This document shows, in pieces, positions 55,249 to 64,000 of a DNA stretch of 64,000 bases; position 1 is the first letter of the stretch; every line of letters starts with the position of its first letter. Made by a program: the position numbers and the translations under genes. Source of the DNA: Azospirillum lipoferum (GTDB lineage Bacteria; Pseudomonadota; Alphaproteobacteria; Azospirillales; Azospirillaceae); NCBI RefSeq assembly GCF_024170005.1, contig NZ_JALJXJ010000001.1, positions 496,001 to 560,000 on the forward strand. The letters are read 5' to 3'. The notes beneath the pieces are model-generated. The model saw nothing but the letters and a program-made list of their open reading frames with translations. It was not told the DNA's origin and searched no databases.

Positions 55249-57132
55249 ATGGAGGCGGTCAGCTATATCATCCTCATCGGATCAACTCTGCTGATCGTCA
55301 GCGTGCTGACCAGCTACCTCGCTCTGCGGGTCGGTGCGCCGCTGCTGCTGATCTTCCTCGGCATCGGCCTGCTGGCCGGCGAGGACGGGATCGGTCAAAT
55401 TTCCTTCAACGATGCTGGTTCCGCCTTCCTGATTGGATCGATGGCGCTGGCGGTGATCCTGTTCGAAAGCGGGTTCGACACCAAGCTCGCCAGCTACAAG
55501 GCGGCGGCCTGGCCGGCGATGACGCTGGCGACCCTGGGGGTGGCCATCACCACCGGCGTGGTCGGCGTCGCCGCCCATTACCTGATGGGGCTGGGATGGG
55601 GGGAGGCTCTGCTGGTCGGTGCGGCGTGCAGTTCCACCGATGCGGCGGCGGTCTTCTTCCTGTTGCGCGTCGGCGGCATCACGCTGCGTGATCGCGTCCG
55701 CTCCACACTGGAAATCGAATCGGGCAGCAACGACCCGGTCGCCATCATGCTGACCATCCTGCTGGTCGAGGCCGCGACCCATGGTCTGGCTTCTCCGGTC
55801 GCCATCGTGGGGGAACTGCTGCTGGCCTTCGCGTTGGGTGGGGTGATGGGGCTGGCCGGCGGCTGGCTGCTGGTGACCTTCATCAACAAGGCGAATTTCG
55901 AGGCCGGGCTGAACCCGGTGGTGACGCTGACCTTCGCCCTGTTCATCTTTGCCGTCACCAACGTCATGGGCGGCAGCGGCTATCTGGCGGTCTATGCCGC
56001 CGGCCTTTATGCCGGGAACGTCAAGTTGCGCGGCGCGCTGGAACTGCGGCGTTTCCATTCCGGGCTCACCTGGCTCAGCCAGATCGTCATGTTCGTGATG
56101 CTGGGCCTGCTCGCCACGCCAAGGGAGTTCGCCGGCATGATCCTGCCGGCGCTGGGGGTTGCCTTCGTCCTCATTGTGGTCGCCCGTCCGGTCGCGGTGT
56201 GGATGTGCCTGCTCCCCTTCCGATTCTCGGTGCGGGAGACCAGCTTCATCGCCTGGGTGGGCTTGCGCGGGGCGGTGTCGCTTCTGCTGGCGCTGGTGCC
56301 GGTGCTGGGTGAACTGGAAAACGGGCAGCTGATCTTCAACACCGCCTTCATCGTCGTGGTCGTCTCGCTGCTGGTGCAGGGCTGGACCATCGGCACGATG
56401 GCGCGGGCGCTGGAGCTGATCGTCCCGCCCCGCCGCGGACCGGTGGAGCGCGTGGAACTGGAGCTTCCCGGCAACGCCGACCAGGAACTGGTCGCCTACA
56501 CCGTCCACGCCAAGAGCCCGGCCGCCCGGGGGCAGCGTATGCCGCGCTGGGCCAAGCCGTCACTGGTCATCCGCTCCGGCGCGGTGGTTCCACTGCACAA
56601 GGCCAAGCCGCTTCAGTCCGGTGACCATATCTATCTGTTCACTCCGCAGCACCGGCTGCCGCTGATCGACAAGCTCTATGGCGGCAGCCGGGCGCTCGAC
56701 CAGAACGACCGGGAGTTCTACGGCGATCTGGTGCTGAGCCCCGACGCGACGGTGGAGCAGATCGCCGAGATGTACGGCCTACCTCTGTCGATGTCCAATG
56801 CCCGGCTGACGCTGAGCGACCTGCTGCGCAACGAGTTCGGCGGCTCCTGCGAATTGGGCGACCGGGTTCGCATGGGCGGGGTCGAGCTGATCGTGCGCGA
56901 TATGGAGGACAACACCATCACCTCAGTCGGCATGGCGCTGGAACCGGCCCGAGTCACCAGCCGGCGCCGGCCGCTCTACCAGCGGGTCGCCGACATTGGC
57001 GGACGGCTGCACGGCTGGTGGAACGAGCATGCCTTCCGCCGCTGGAAGGAGCGGGAGAAGCTGCGGGCGCGGCGTCCCACCGATGCTCTGCCGGCCGCGG
57101 ATGCCAAGCACGAGGAGCGGTTGGAAAGCTGA
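55249..57132 (+). CDS. K+/H+ antiporter, CvrA/NhaP2 type
   Basis: 627 aa. About 12 membrane helices of the CPA1 fold (SSTDAAAVFFLLR and ESGSNDPVAIMLTILL carry the ion-binding Asp/Asn-Asp), then a TrkA-C-like domain (about 400-490) and a CorC/HlyC-associated domain (GDRVRMGGVELIVRDMEDN). This three-part layout is that of NhaP2/CvrA K+/H+ antiporters, which expel K+ and regulate cell volume. It complements kup in this window. Confidence 0.92.
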   Translation: MEAVSYIILIGSTLLIVSVLTSYLALRVGAPLLLIFLGIGLLAGEDGIGQISFNDAGSAFLIGSMALAVILFESGFDTKLASYKAAAWPAMTLATLGVAITTGVVGVAAHYLMGLGWGEALLVGAACSSTDAAAVFFLLRVGGITLRDRVRSTLEIESGSNDPVAIMLTILLVEAATHGLASPVAIVGELLLAFALGGVMGLAGGWLLVTFINKANFEAGLNPVVTLTFALFIFAVTNVMGGSGYLAVYAAGLYAGNVKLRGALELRRFHSGLTWLSQIVMFVMLGLLATPREFAGMILPALGVAFVLIVVARPVAVWMCLLPFRFSVRETSFIAWVGLRGAVSLLLALVPVLGELENGQLIFNTAFIVVVVSLLVQGWTIGTMARALELIVPPRRGPVERVELELPGNADQELVAYTVHAKSPAARGQRMPRWAKPSLVIRSGAVVPLHKAKPLQSGDHIYLFTPQHRLPLIDKLYGGSRALDQNDREFYGDLVLSPDATVEQIAEMYGLPLSMSNARLTLSDLLRNEFGGSCELGDRVRMGGVELIVRDMEDNTITSVGMALEPARVTSRRRPLYQRVADIGGRLHGWWNEHAFRRWKEREKLRARRPTDALPAADAKHEERLES

Positions 57133-57134
57133 CC

Positions 57135-58808
57135 TTAACCGCGGTGTCCCGGTCGTGACGCGGCGATGGTACGGCTGAGATAGATGACCGGCGCCAGCCC
57201 GACCAGCACGATCACCAGGGCGGGCAGGGCGGCATCGTCCAGCCGCTCGGTCGAGGCCATGCGGAAGGCCTCGATCGCCAGCGTGTCGAAGTTGAAGGGC
57301 CGCAGGATCATCGTTGCCGGCAACTCCTTCGTGATGTCGACGAAGACCAGCATGGCGGCGCTGAGCAGGCTGGGGCGCAGAAGCGGCAGATGAACCCGGC
57401 GCAGCACCTGCAACGGCGTGTGGCCCAGCGAGCGTGCAGCCCCTTCCAGATTGGGGCCGATCTTGGCGAAGCCGGACTCCAGCGGCCCGTAGGCGACGAC
57501 GAAGAAGCGGATCAGGTAGCCATAGAGGATGCCGGCGATGGTGGTGCCGAGGATCACACCCATCGGCCAGCCGGTCCAGTCGCGCGTCAGCCCAACGGTG
57601 ATGAGGATGCCGACGGCAATCACCGTGCCCGGCGTGGCATAGCCGAGCGAGGCGAGACGGGCCGCTCCGGTGGCGAGACCGCTGCGGTCATGACGCACGC
57701 CGTGTATTACCATCAGCGCCACCGCGACGACCAGCAGCGCACCACTGGCGCCGAGGATGAAGGTATTGACCGTCAGATCGGTGAAGCGGGACAGCGTCAG
57801 TTCGGTGCCGCCGCGCAGGATCATGCGGATCAGCACGGCACCGGGCAGCAGGAAACCGAACAGAACCGGCGTCAGGCAGACGATCCATGCCACCACCGTG
57901 CCGCGGGCCGACAGGCGTGGGGCGGGCAGGGCGCGATAACGGCCGGTGGTCTGGTGGAAGCGCATCCTGCCGCGAGACAGCCGCTCCAGCCCGACCAGTG
58001 CCAGCACCACCAGCAGCAGGACGGCGGCAAGCTGCGCCGCCGCGGCCGGGTCGCCCAGCGCGAACCAGGTGCGGTAGATGCCGACGGTAAAGGTGTCGAT
58101 GCCGAAATAGCGGACCGCGCCGAAGTCGGCCAGCGTTTCCATCAGCGCATAGCCGACGCCGGCCACCAGCGCCGGACGGGCCAGCGGCAGCGCCACGCGG
58201 CGGAAGGCGCCGAACTGGGTGCAGCCCAGCGTACGGCTGGCCTCCAGCACGCAGACCGACTGTTCGAGGAAGGCGGCGCGGGTCAGCACATAGACGTAGG
58301 GATACAGCACCGACGACAGCACCAGACCGGCGCCCCAGGCAGTGTGGATCTCCGGAAACCAATAGTCTCCGCGCCGCCAGCCGAAGGTGGCGCGCAGGAA
58401 GGATTGCAGCAGCCCGGCGAACTGGAGGAAATCGGTGTAGGTGTAGGCCAGCACATAGGCCGGCATGGCCAGCGGCAGAAGCAGCAGCCATTGCAGAACC
58501 CCGCGCCCGCGGAAGTCGTGCATGGTGACGGTCCAGGCGCAGGCGACACCGGTCACCAGCGTGACGACGCCGACGATGCCCAACAGGATCAGCGTGTTGA
58601 GGATATAGCCGGGCAGCACCGTCCGTGCCATGTGCCCCCACAGGTCGGTGGAGACGCCGGCGGACTGGACGAAGACGGCAAGGATCGGCAGGGCGATCAG
58701 CAGCGCGAGGATCAGGGCGAACAGGCCGGTGAAGCCGATACACACCCACAGCCGGCGGAGAGAGAAGGACGGAGAGCCGGGAGACTTCGCGTCGGTCGCC
58801 ATCGCCAT
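57135..58808 (-). CDS. fbpB: Iron(III) ABC transporter permease (fused double unit)
   Basis: 557 aa. Twelve membrane helices in two BPD_transp_1 halves; the EAA loops are EASRTLGCTQFGAFRRVALPL and EGAARSLGHTPLQVLRRVHLP. This fused permease is the FbpB type that works with FbpA and FbpC, which are encoded 6 kb away. It is convergent with the antiporter gene (3 bp gap). Pairing with those proteins is inferred, since no other iron permease is in the window. Confidence 0.9.
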   Translation of the reverse strand: MAMATDAKSPGSPSFSLRRLWVCIGFTGLFALILALLIALPILAVFVQSAGVSTDLWGHMARTVLPGYILNTLILLGIVGVVTLVTGVACAWTVTMHDFRGRGVLQWLLLLPLAMPAYVLAYTYTDFLQFAGLLQSFLRATFGWRRGDYWFPEIHTAWGAGLVLSSVLYPYVYVLTRAAFLEQSVCVLEASRTLGCTQFGAFRRVALPLARPALVAGVGYALMETLADFGAVRYFGIDTFTVGIYRTWFALGDPAAAAQLAAVLLLVVLALVGLERLSRGRMRFHQTTGRYRALPAPRLSARGTVVAWIVCLTPVLFGFLLPGAVLIRMILRGGTELTLSRFTDLTVNTFILGASGALLVVAVALMVIHGVRHDRSGLATGAARLASLGYATPGTVIAVGILITVGLTRDWTGWPMGVILGTTIAGILYGYLIRFFVVAYGPLESGFAKIGPNLEGAARSLGHTPLQVLRRVHLPLLRPSLLSAAMLVFVDITKELPATMILRPFNFDTLAIEAFRMASTERLDDAALPALVIVLVGLAPVIYLSRTIAASRPGHRG

Positions 58809-58854
58809 GCGGAAACATCCTCGCGGTGGTTCAAAAAAAGCGGTCCAAAAAGAA

Positions 58855-58891
58855 GGCGGCGCTTGCTCCCTGTCAGGGGGCAAACGCCGCC
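58855..58891 (-). terminator. Terminator of typA
   Basis: A 16-bp stem with two mismatched or G-U positions and a 5-nt loop. On the minus strand it is followed by TTCTTTTTGG. It lies 28 bp past the typA stop. Confidence 0.85.
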
Positions 58892-58919
58892 GGTACTCTA
58901 GCCTATATGCGAACCGTTA

Positions 58920-60746
<1,827 letters not shown>

Positions 60747-60935
60747 GGAGCCTTGGTCTCGCAATGGCACCCCCGACACGCAGCACCTCGCCGCAAACAA
60801 CAAAAAGGCCCGCCGAAAGAAATCGGTGGGCGCTGTCGGGGAAACTGTTGCGGCGCAATATATGGATCTGTGGAAAAAACGCAAGCACTGTACCCTTTGG
60901 TCTAGGGCGAATTTCCGGGATGGAGCCATGCGTCA

Positions 60936-62960
60936 ATGGGCCCTACATTGGGGGCGATGATCCGCTTCGCTTCCGCTTCCCGCCGCCGGGCTGCCGCCGC
61001 AACCAGGATTGCAGCCGTGCCGCTCAAGGCTCCGATCGCCGTACCGCTGGTCGCCGCCCTGCTGATGCTGGGGCCGGCCGACGCCGGCCATGCCCAGGAT
61101 TCGCCCCCCGACAGCATCCCCGGCGCCGTGCCCGCGGCGCCTTCGGAGGCTGTTCCGCCGGATGAGGAGGTGCGGCCGGCCGGCATCACCTATGACGTGG
61201 ACATCACCGGCGTGGAGGATGACGGCCTGCGCGGCACGCTGCGCGACGCCTCCACCCTGGTGGAGCTGAAGGACGATCATCCGCCCTCGCTGATCGGGCT
61301 GGAGCGTCGTGCCGACAGCGACCGCGACCGTCTGCAGACGGCGCTGCGGTCGGCCGGATATTATGATGCCAAGCTGGACATCCGCATCGAGGACCCGGCG
61401 GCGGCCGGCACGCTGCCCGCGGGTGGGGAGGCGCCGCCGGTCAAGGTCACCGTCGCGGTGACGCCTGGGCCGCTCTATCACATCAAGACGGTGACGGTGC
61501 GCGGCGCCAACGGGTCGACCTTGCCGAAGGAGGTTGCGACCGACGATCTCGGCCTCGCCGCCGGCGCGCCTGCCGTGGCGCAGAAGGTGCTGGATGCCGA
61601 ATCGGAGCTGGTCGGTCGGCTGAGCAAGCGCGGCTATGCCTTCGCCAAGGCGTCCGACCGCGAGGTGGTGGTCGACCATTCCGACCGGACGATGGATGTC
61701 GCCTATACCGTCGATCCCGGCCCGCTCACCCGCTATGGCGCCACCCGCATCGAAGGACTGGAGAAAGTCGACGAGGATCTGGTGCGCGGACGCCTCGCCT
61801 GGAAGGAGGGGCAGGTCTTCGACCCTGCCGCCACCGACAAGGCGCGCCAGGACATCGCCGCCCTTCAGGTCTTCGACACCGTCCGGGTGCGGATGGCGGA
61901 CGAGCCGGGACCGGACGGCGTCACCCCGGTGATCGTCACGGTCAATGAGCGCAAGCGCCGTTTCATCGGCAGTGGCGTCACCTATTCGACCCAGGACGGG
62001 CTGGGCGCCAATGCCTATTGGGGTCACCGCAACCTGTTCGGCGGGGCGGAGCAACTGCGGGTCGGTGTCGATGTCGGGCGAGTCGCCGGCTCAAGTGGCG
62101 GCACGTCGAGCAAGAGCAACGACCTGCCGGACCTGCGCTTCAGCGTCAATTTCCGCAAACCCGACTTCCTGGCGGTGAAGCAGTCGCTGCTGGTCAACTT
62201 CGCCGTGGTCAACGATCAGCCGCCGGCCTACAGCCGTGTCGCGTCGGAACTGACGGTGAAACTGGAACGGCCGCTGACCGACCAGCTGACCGTCAGCTAC
62301 GGCCTGACCGGCGAGCGTGGGCGGGTCCGGACGGAGGACACCACCTATCAGACCTCCTTCATCGGTGTGCCGTTGGGCGCGGCCTGGAACGGCACCGACA
62401 ATCTGCTGAACCCGACATCCGGTCAGCGGGCATCCTTGCAGGTGACGCCTTGGTTCCCGGTCGGCGGTGATACCAAGTCGCCCTTCACCTCGGTGCTGCT
62501 GAACGGCTCCACCTATTACGATCTCGGCAAGGACGGGCGCTATGTCGCCGCGGCGCGGATCGGGCTGGGAAGCATCCTCGGCACATCGCTGACCGATATA
62601 CCGCCGGATCACCGCTTCTATGCGGGTGGGGGCGGGTCGGTGCGCGGTTACGGCTTCCAGAAGGCGGGGCCGCGCGACCGCTATGACGATCCTGTCGGCG
62701 GCCGGTCGCTGTTCGAGATCGGGGCGGAGCTGCGCATCAAGGTCACGGAAAGCATCGGCGTGGTGCCCTTCGTCGATGCCGGCACGGTCTATGACAAGGC
62801 CTATCCCGACTTCAGCGAGCCTTTGCGCGTCGGTGCCGGGCTGGGGCTGCGCTACTACACCGACTTCGGCCCGCTGCGCGTCGATGTCGGCGTTCCGCTG
62901 AACCCCGCCAGCGGCGATGCGCGCTGGCAGTTGTATCTGAGTTTGGGGCAGGCGTTCTGA
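60936..62960 (+). CDS. tamA: Outer-membrane translocation protein TamA (BamA/Omp85 family)
   Basis: 674 aa. A signal peptide after a long basic n-region (cleaved near GHAQ), three POTRA-like domains (about 75-335) and a 16-strand beta-barrel with the Omp85 signature RGYGF and final-strand WQLYLSLGQAF. TamA works with TamB to insert outer-membrane proteins or move phospholipids. ATG 60957 is an alternative start. tamB follows after 81 bp. Confidence 0.92.
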   Translation: MGPTLGAMIRFASASRRRAAAATRIAAVPLKAPIAVPLVAALLMLGPADAGHAQDSPPDSIPGAVPAAPSEAVPPDEEVRPAGITYDVDITGVEDDGLRGTLRDASTLVELKDDHPPSLIGLERRADSDRDRLQTALRSAGYYDAKLDIRIEDPAAAGTLPAGGEAPPVKVTVAVTPGPLYHIKTVTVRGANGSTLPKEVATDDLGLAAGAPAVAQKVLDAESELVGRLSKRGYAFAKASDREVVVDHSDRTMDVAYTVDPGPLTRYGATRIEGLEKVDEDLVRGRLAWKEGQVFDPAATDKARQDIAALQVFDTVRVRMADEPGPDGVTPVIVTVNERKRRFIGSGVTYSTQDGLGANAYWGHRNLFGGAEQLRVGVDVGRVAGSSGGTSSKSNDLPDLRFSVNFRKPDFLAVKQSLLVNFAVVNDQPPAYSRVASELTVKLERPLTDQLTVSYGLTGERGRVRTEDTTYQTSFIGVPLGAAWNGTDNLLNPTSGQRASLQVTPWFPVGGDTKSPFTSVLLNGSTYYDLGKDGRYVAAARIGLGSILGTSLTDIPPDHRFYAGGGGSVRGYGFQKAGPRDRYDDPVGGRSLFEIGAELRIKVTESIGVVPFVDAGTVYDKAYPDFSEPLRVGAGLGLRYYTDFGPLRVDVGVPLNPASGDARWQLYLSLGQAF

Positions 62961-63041
62961 TGGCGCAATTTCGTCTCAATCATTCGGGACGATGACCATT
63001 TATTGCGGTTAGGACTTGGGTGGCTGGTGAAAGGGTATGGT

Positions 63042-64000
63042 GTGACGGCGGTTCGCTTCCTTCTGGTCGGTCTGACGATCCTTGGCGGCCTGCTGGCCGG
63101 TCCGCAGCCCGCTCGGGCCTTCTCGCTGTTCGCCGGCGATACCGCCCGTGAATGGCTGACGGAGAAGATCGAGGGCGCGGTCGAATCGCCGGACATGCAT
63201 CTGAAGCTGGGCACCATCGACGGCAGTATCCCCACCGACTTCACCATCGCCACCGTCACGCTGGCTGACAGCCAGGGCGTCTGGCTGACCATCGACCGGC
63301 TGCATGTGGTGCTGTCGCCGTCCGCTCTCTTCATGCGTAGCGCCAGAATCGACGCGCTGGAGGCGGCCTCCATCAAGGTGACCCGCGCGCCGGTCAGCAC
63401 CCAGCCGGCGGCGCCCTCCGACCCCAATGCTCCGCTTTTGCCCAGCCTGCCGGTCGACATCGACCTGAAGAAGCTGCTGGTGGAGCGGCTGGAACTGGCG
63501 CCGGGGCTGTTGGGCGAGCAGGCGGTGCTGCGTATCGCCGGTGCCCTGGCGCTGGAGCACAGCGGCGGGGCGGTGAACGCCAACCTGTCGGTGGCGCGCA
63601 TCGACGACAAGCCCGGCAAGGCCGATCTGGTCGCCGCCTTTGATCCCGGCAAGAACGCGCTGACCCTGTCGGTCAACGCGTCGGAACCAGCTGGCGGCGT
63701 CATGGCCCGCACGCTGTCGATCCCCGGCCTGCCGCCCGTCGAGCTGGCGCTGAAGGGCGATGGCACGCTGGACGACTGGACCGGCAAGCTGACCGCCATG
63801 GCCGGCGAGGCGGCTTCACCCGCCGGCACGCTGAACGCAGACGCCGCCATCAAGAAGCTGCCGGAGGGGCACGTCCTGACGCTGGCAGCCGGCGGCAACT
63901 TTGCGCCGCTGATCGCCGGGCTGGCAGGCGATACGGTGACGCCGCTGATCGGCCCCAGCCCGACGCTGAACGCCACTGTGTTGCGGGCACCATCCGGCGC
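63042..64000 (+). CDS. tamB: TamB, N-terminal part (continues beyond the window)
   Basis: GTG start at 63042 with AAAGGG at 63030-63035; 319 residues are visible and the frame runs off the right edge. A signal-like N-terminus (VRFLLVGLTILGGLLAG) is followed by the TamB N-terminal region (WLTEKIEGAVESPDMHLKLG; LTIDRLHVVLSPSALF) and repeated beta modules. TamB is an inner-membrane-anchored periplasm-spanning protein that partners TamA. The order tamA-tamB is conserved. Confidence 0.9.
   Translation, partial: MTAVRFLLVGLTILGGLLAGPQPARAFSLFAGDTAREWLTEKIEGAVESPDMHLKLGTIDGSIPTDFTIATVTLADSQGVWLTIDRLHVVLSPSALFMRSARIDALEAASIKVTRAPVSTQPAAPSDPNAPLLPSLPVDIDLKKLLVERLELAPGLLGEQAVLRIAGALALEHSGGAVNANLSVARIDDKPGKADLVAAFDPGKNALTLSVNASEPAGGVMARTLSIPGLPPVELALKGDGTLDDWTGKLTAMAGEAASPAGTLNADAAIKKLPEGHVLTLAAGGNFAPLIAGLAGDTVTPLIGPSPTLNATVLRAPSG

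Overview
The window looks like a chromosomal segment of an alphaproteobacterium of the Rhodospirillales, most likely Azospirillum or a close relative. This is inferred from the uniformly high GC, dense leader-poor operons with ATGA/TGATG overlaps, a flagellar fliQ-fliR-flhB-cckA order shared with Caulobacter-type genomes, the complete alphaproteobacterial aa3 oxidase operon, and an sdhE-mfd pair. There are no rRNA, tRNA, CRISPR, transposase or phage genes. Almost everything is core metabolism or cell biology, with a few accessory genes between conserved blocks.

Layout. 1-4.5 kb: end of an unidentified gene, a MotB-family protein and a very large TPR protein. 4.5-7.1 kb: secreted fasciclin protein and Kup K+ transporter. 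7.3-13 kb: flagellar export and basal body genes in two divergent groups (fliP, fliO, an unknown 137-aa gene and a free-standing FlhB C-terminal domain leftwards; flgB, flgC, fliE, fliQ, fliR, flhB rightwards). 13-16.9 kb: cckA and recA, closed by a perfect terminator. 17-20.3 kb: an unknown gene and a GH17-GT2 glucan synthase. 20.5-26.2 kb: HIT protein, small hydrophilic protein, a HEAT-ACT fusion, mfd and sdhE. 26.4-32.3 kb: a guanidine-II riboswitch with sugE, a double-ACT regulator, a lower-GC DEDDh exonuclease, a Tsi6-like small protein, a secreted unknown, tldD and a DUF3422 gene.

32.9-39.5 kb is the cytochrome c oxidase operon: ctaC, ctaD, ctaB, small membrane protein, ctaG, ctaE, DUF983, surf1, followed by an overlapping M32 carboxypeptidase. 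A shared bidirectional terminator separates this from trpE and a PpiD-like chaperone on the other strand. 44.7-46.3 kb holds several small genes (csbD, two unknowns, ynfA, one unknown). 47-49.1 kb is a c-di-GMP phosphodiesterase with a FixL-like haem PAS domain. 49.2-58.8 kb contains an iron(III) ABC importer whose permease is separated from the binding protein and ATPase by msbA, an rssA-like patatin, two divergent glycine-zipper lipoproteins and a K+/H+ antiporter. 58.9-64 kb: typA, tamA and the start of tamB.

Themes. Motility and cell-cycle control meet in the flagellar/cckA block, where a CtrA-like box lies ahead of flgB. Respiration is represented by the oxidase and its copper, haem and Surf1 assembly factors. 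Envelope biogenesis includes msbA, tamAB, ppiD and the glucan synthase. Stress and signalling inputs visible in the DNA are a guanidine riboswitch, a Fur-like box before the iron transporter and two EcfG-type promoter candidates. The least explained items are the HEAT-ACT fusion, the three-fold beta-domain TPR protein beside motB, the cleavage-site-less FlhB fragment with its unknown partner, and the Tsi6-like orphan.
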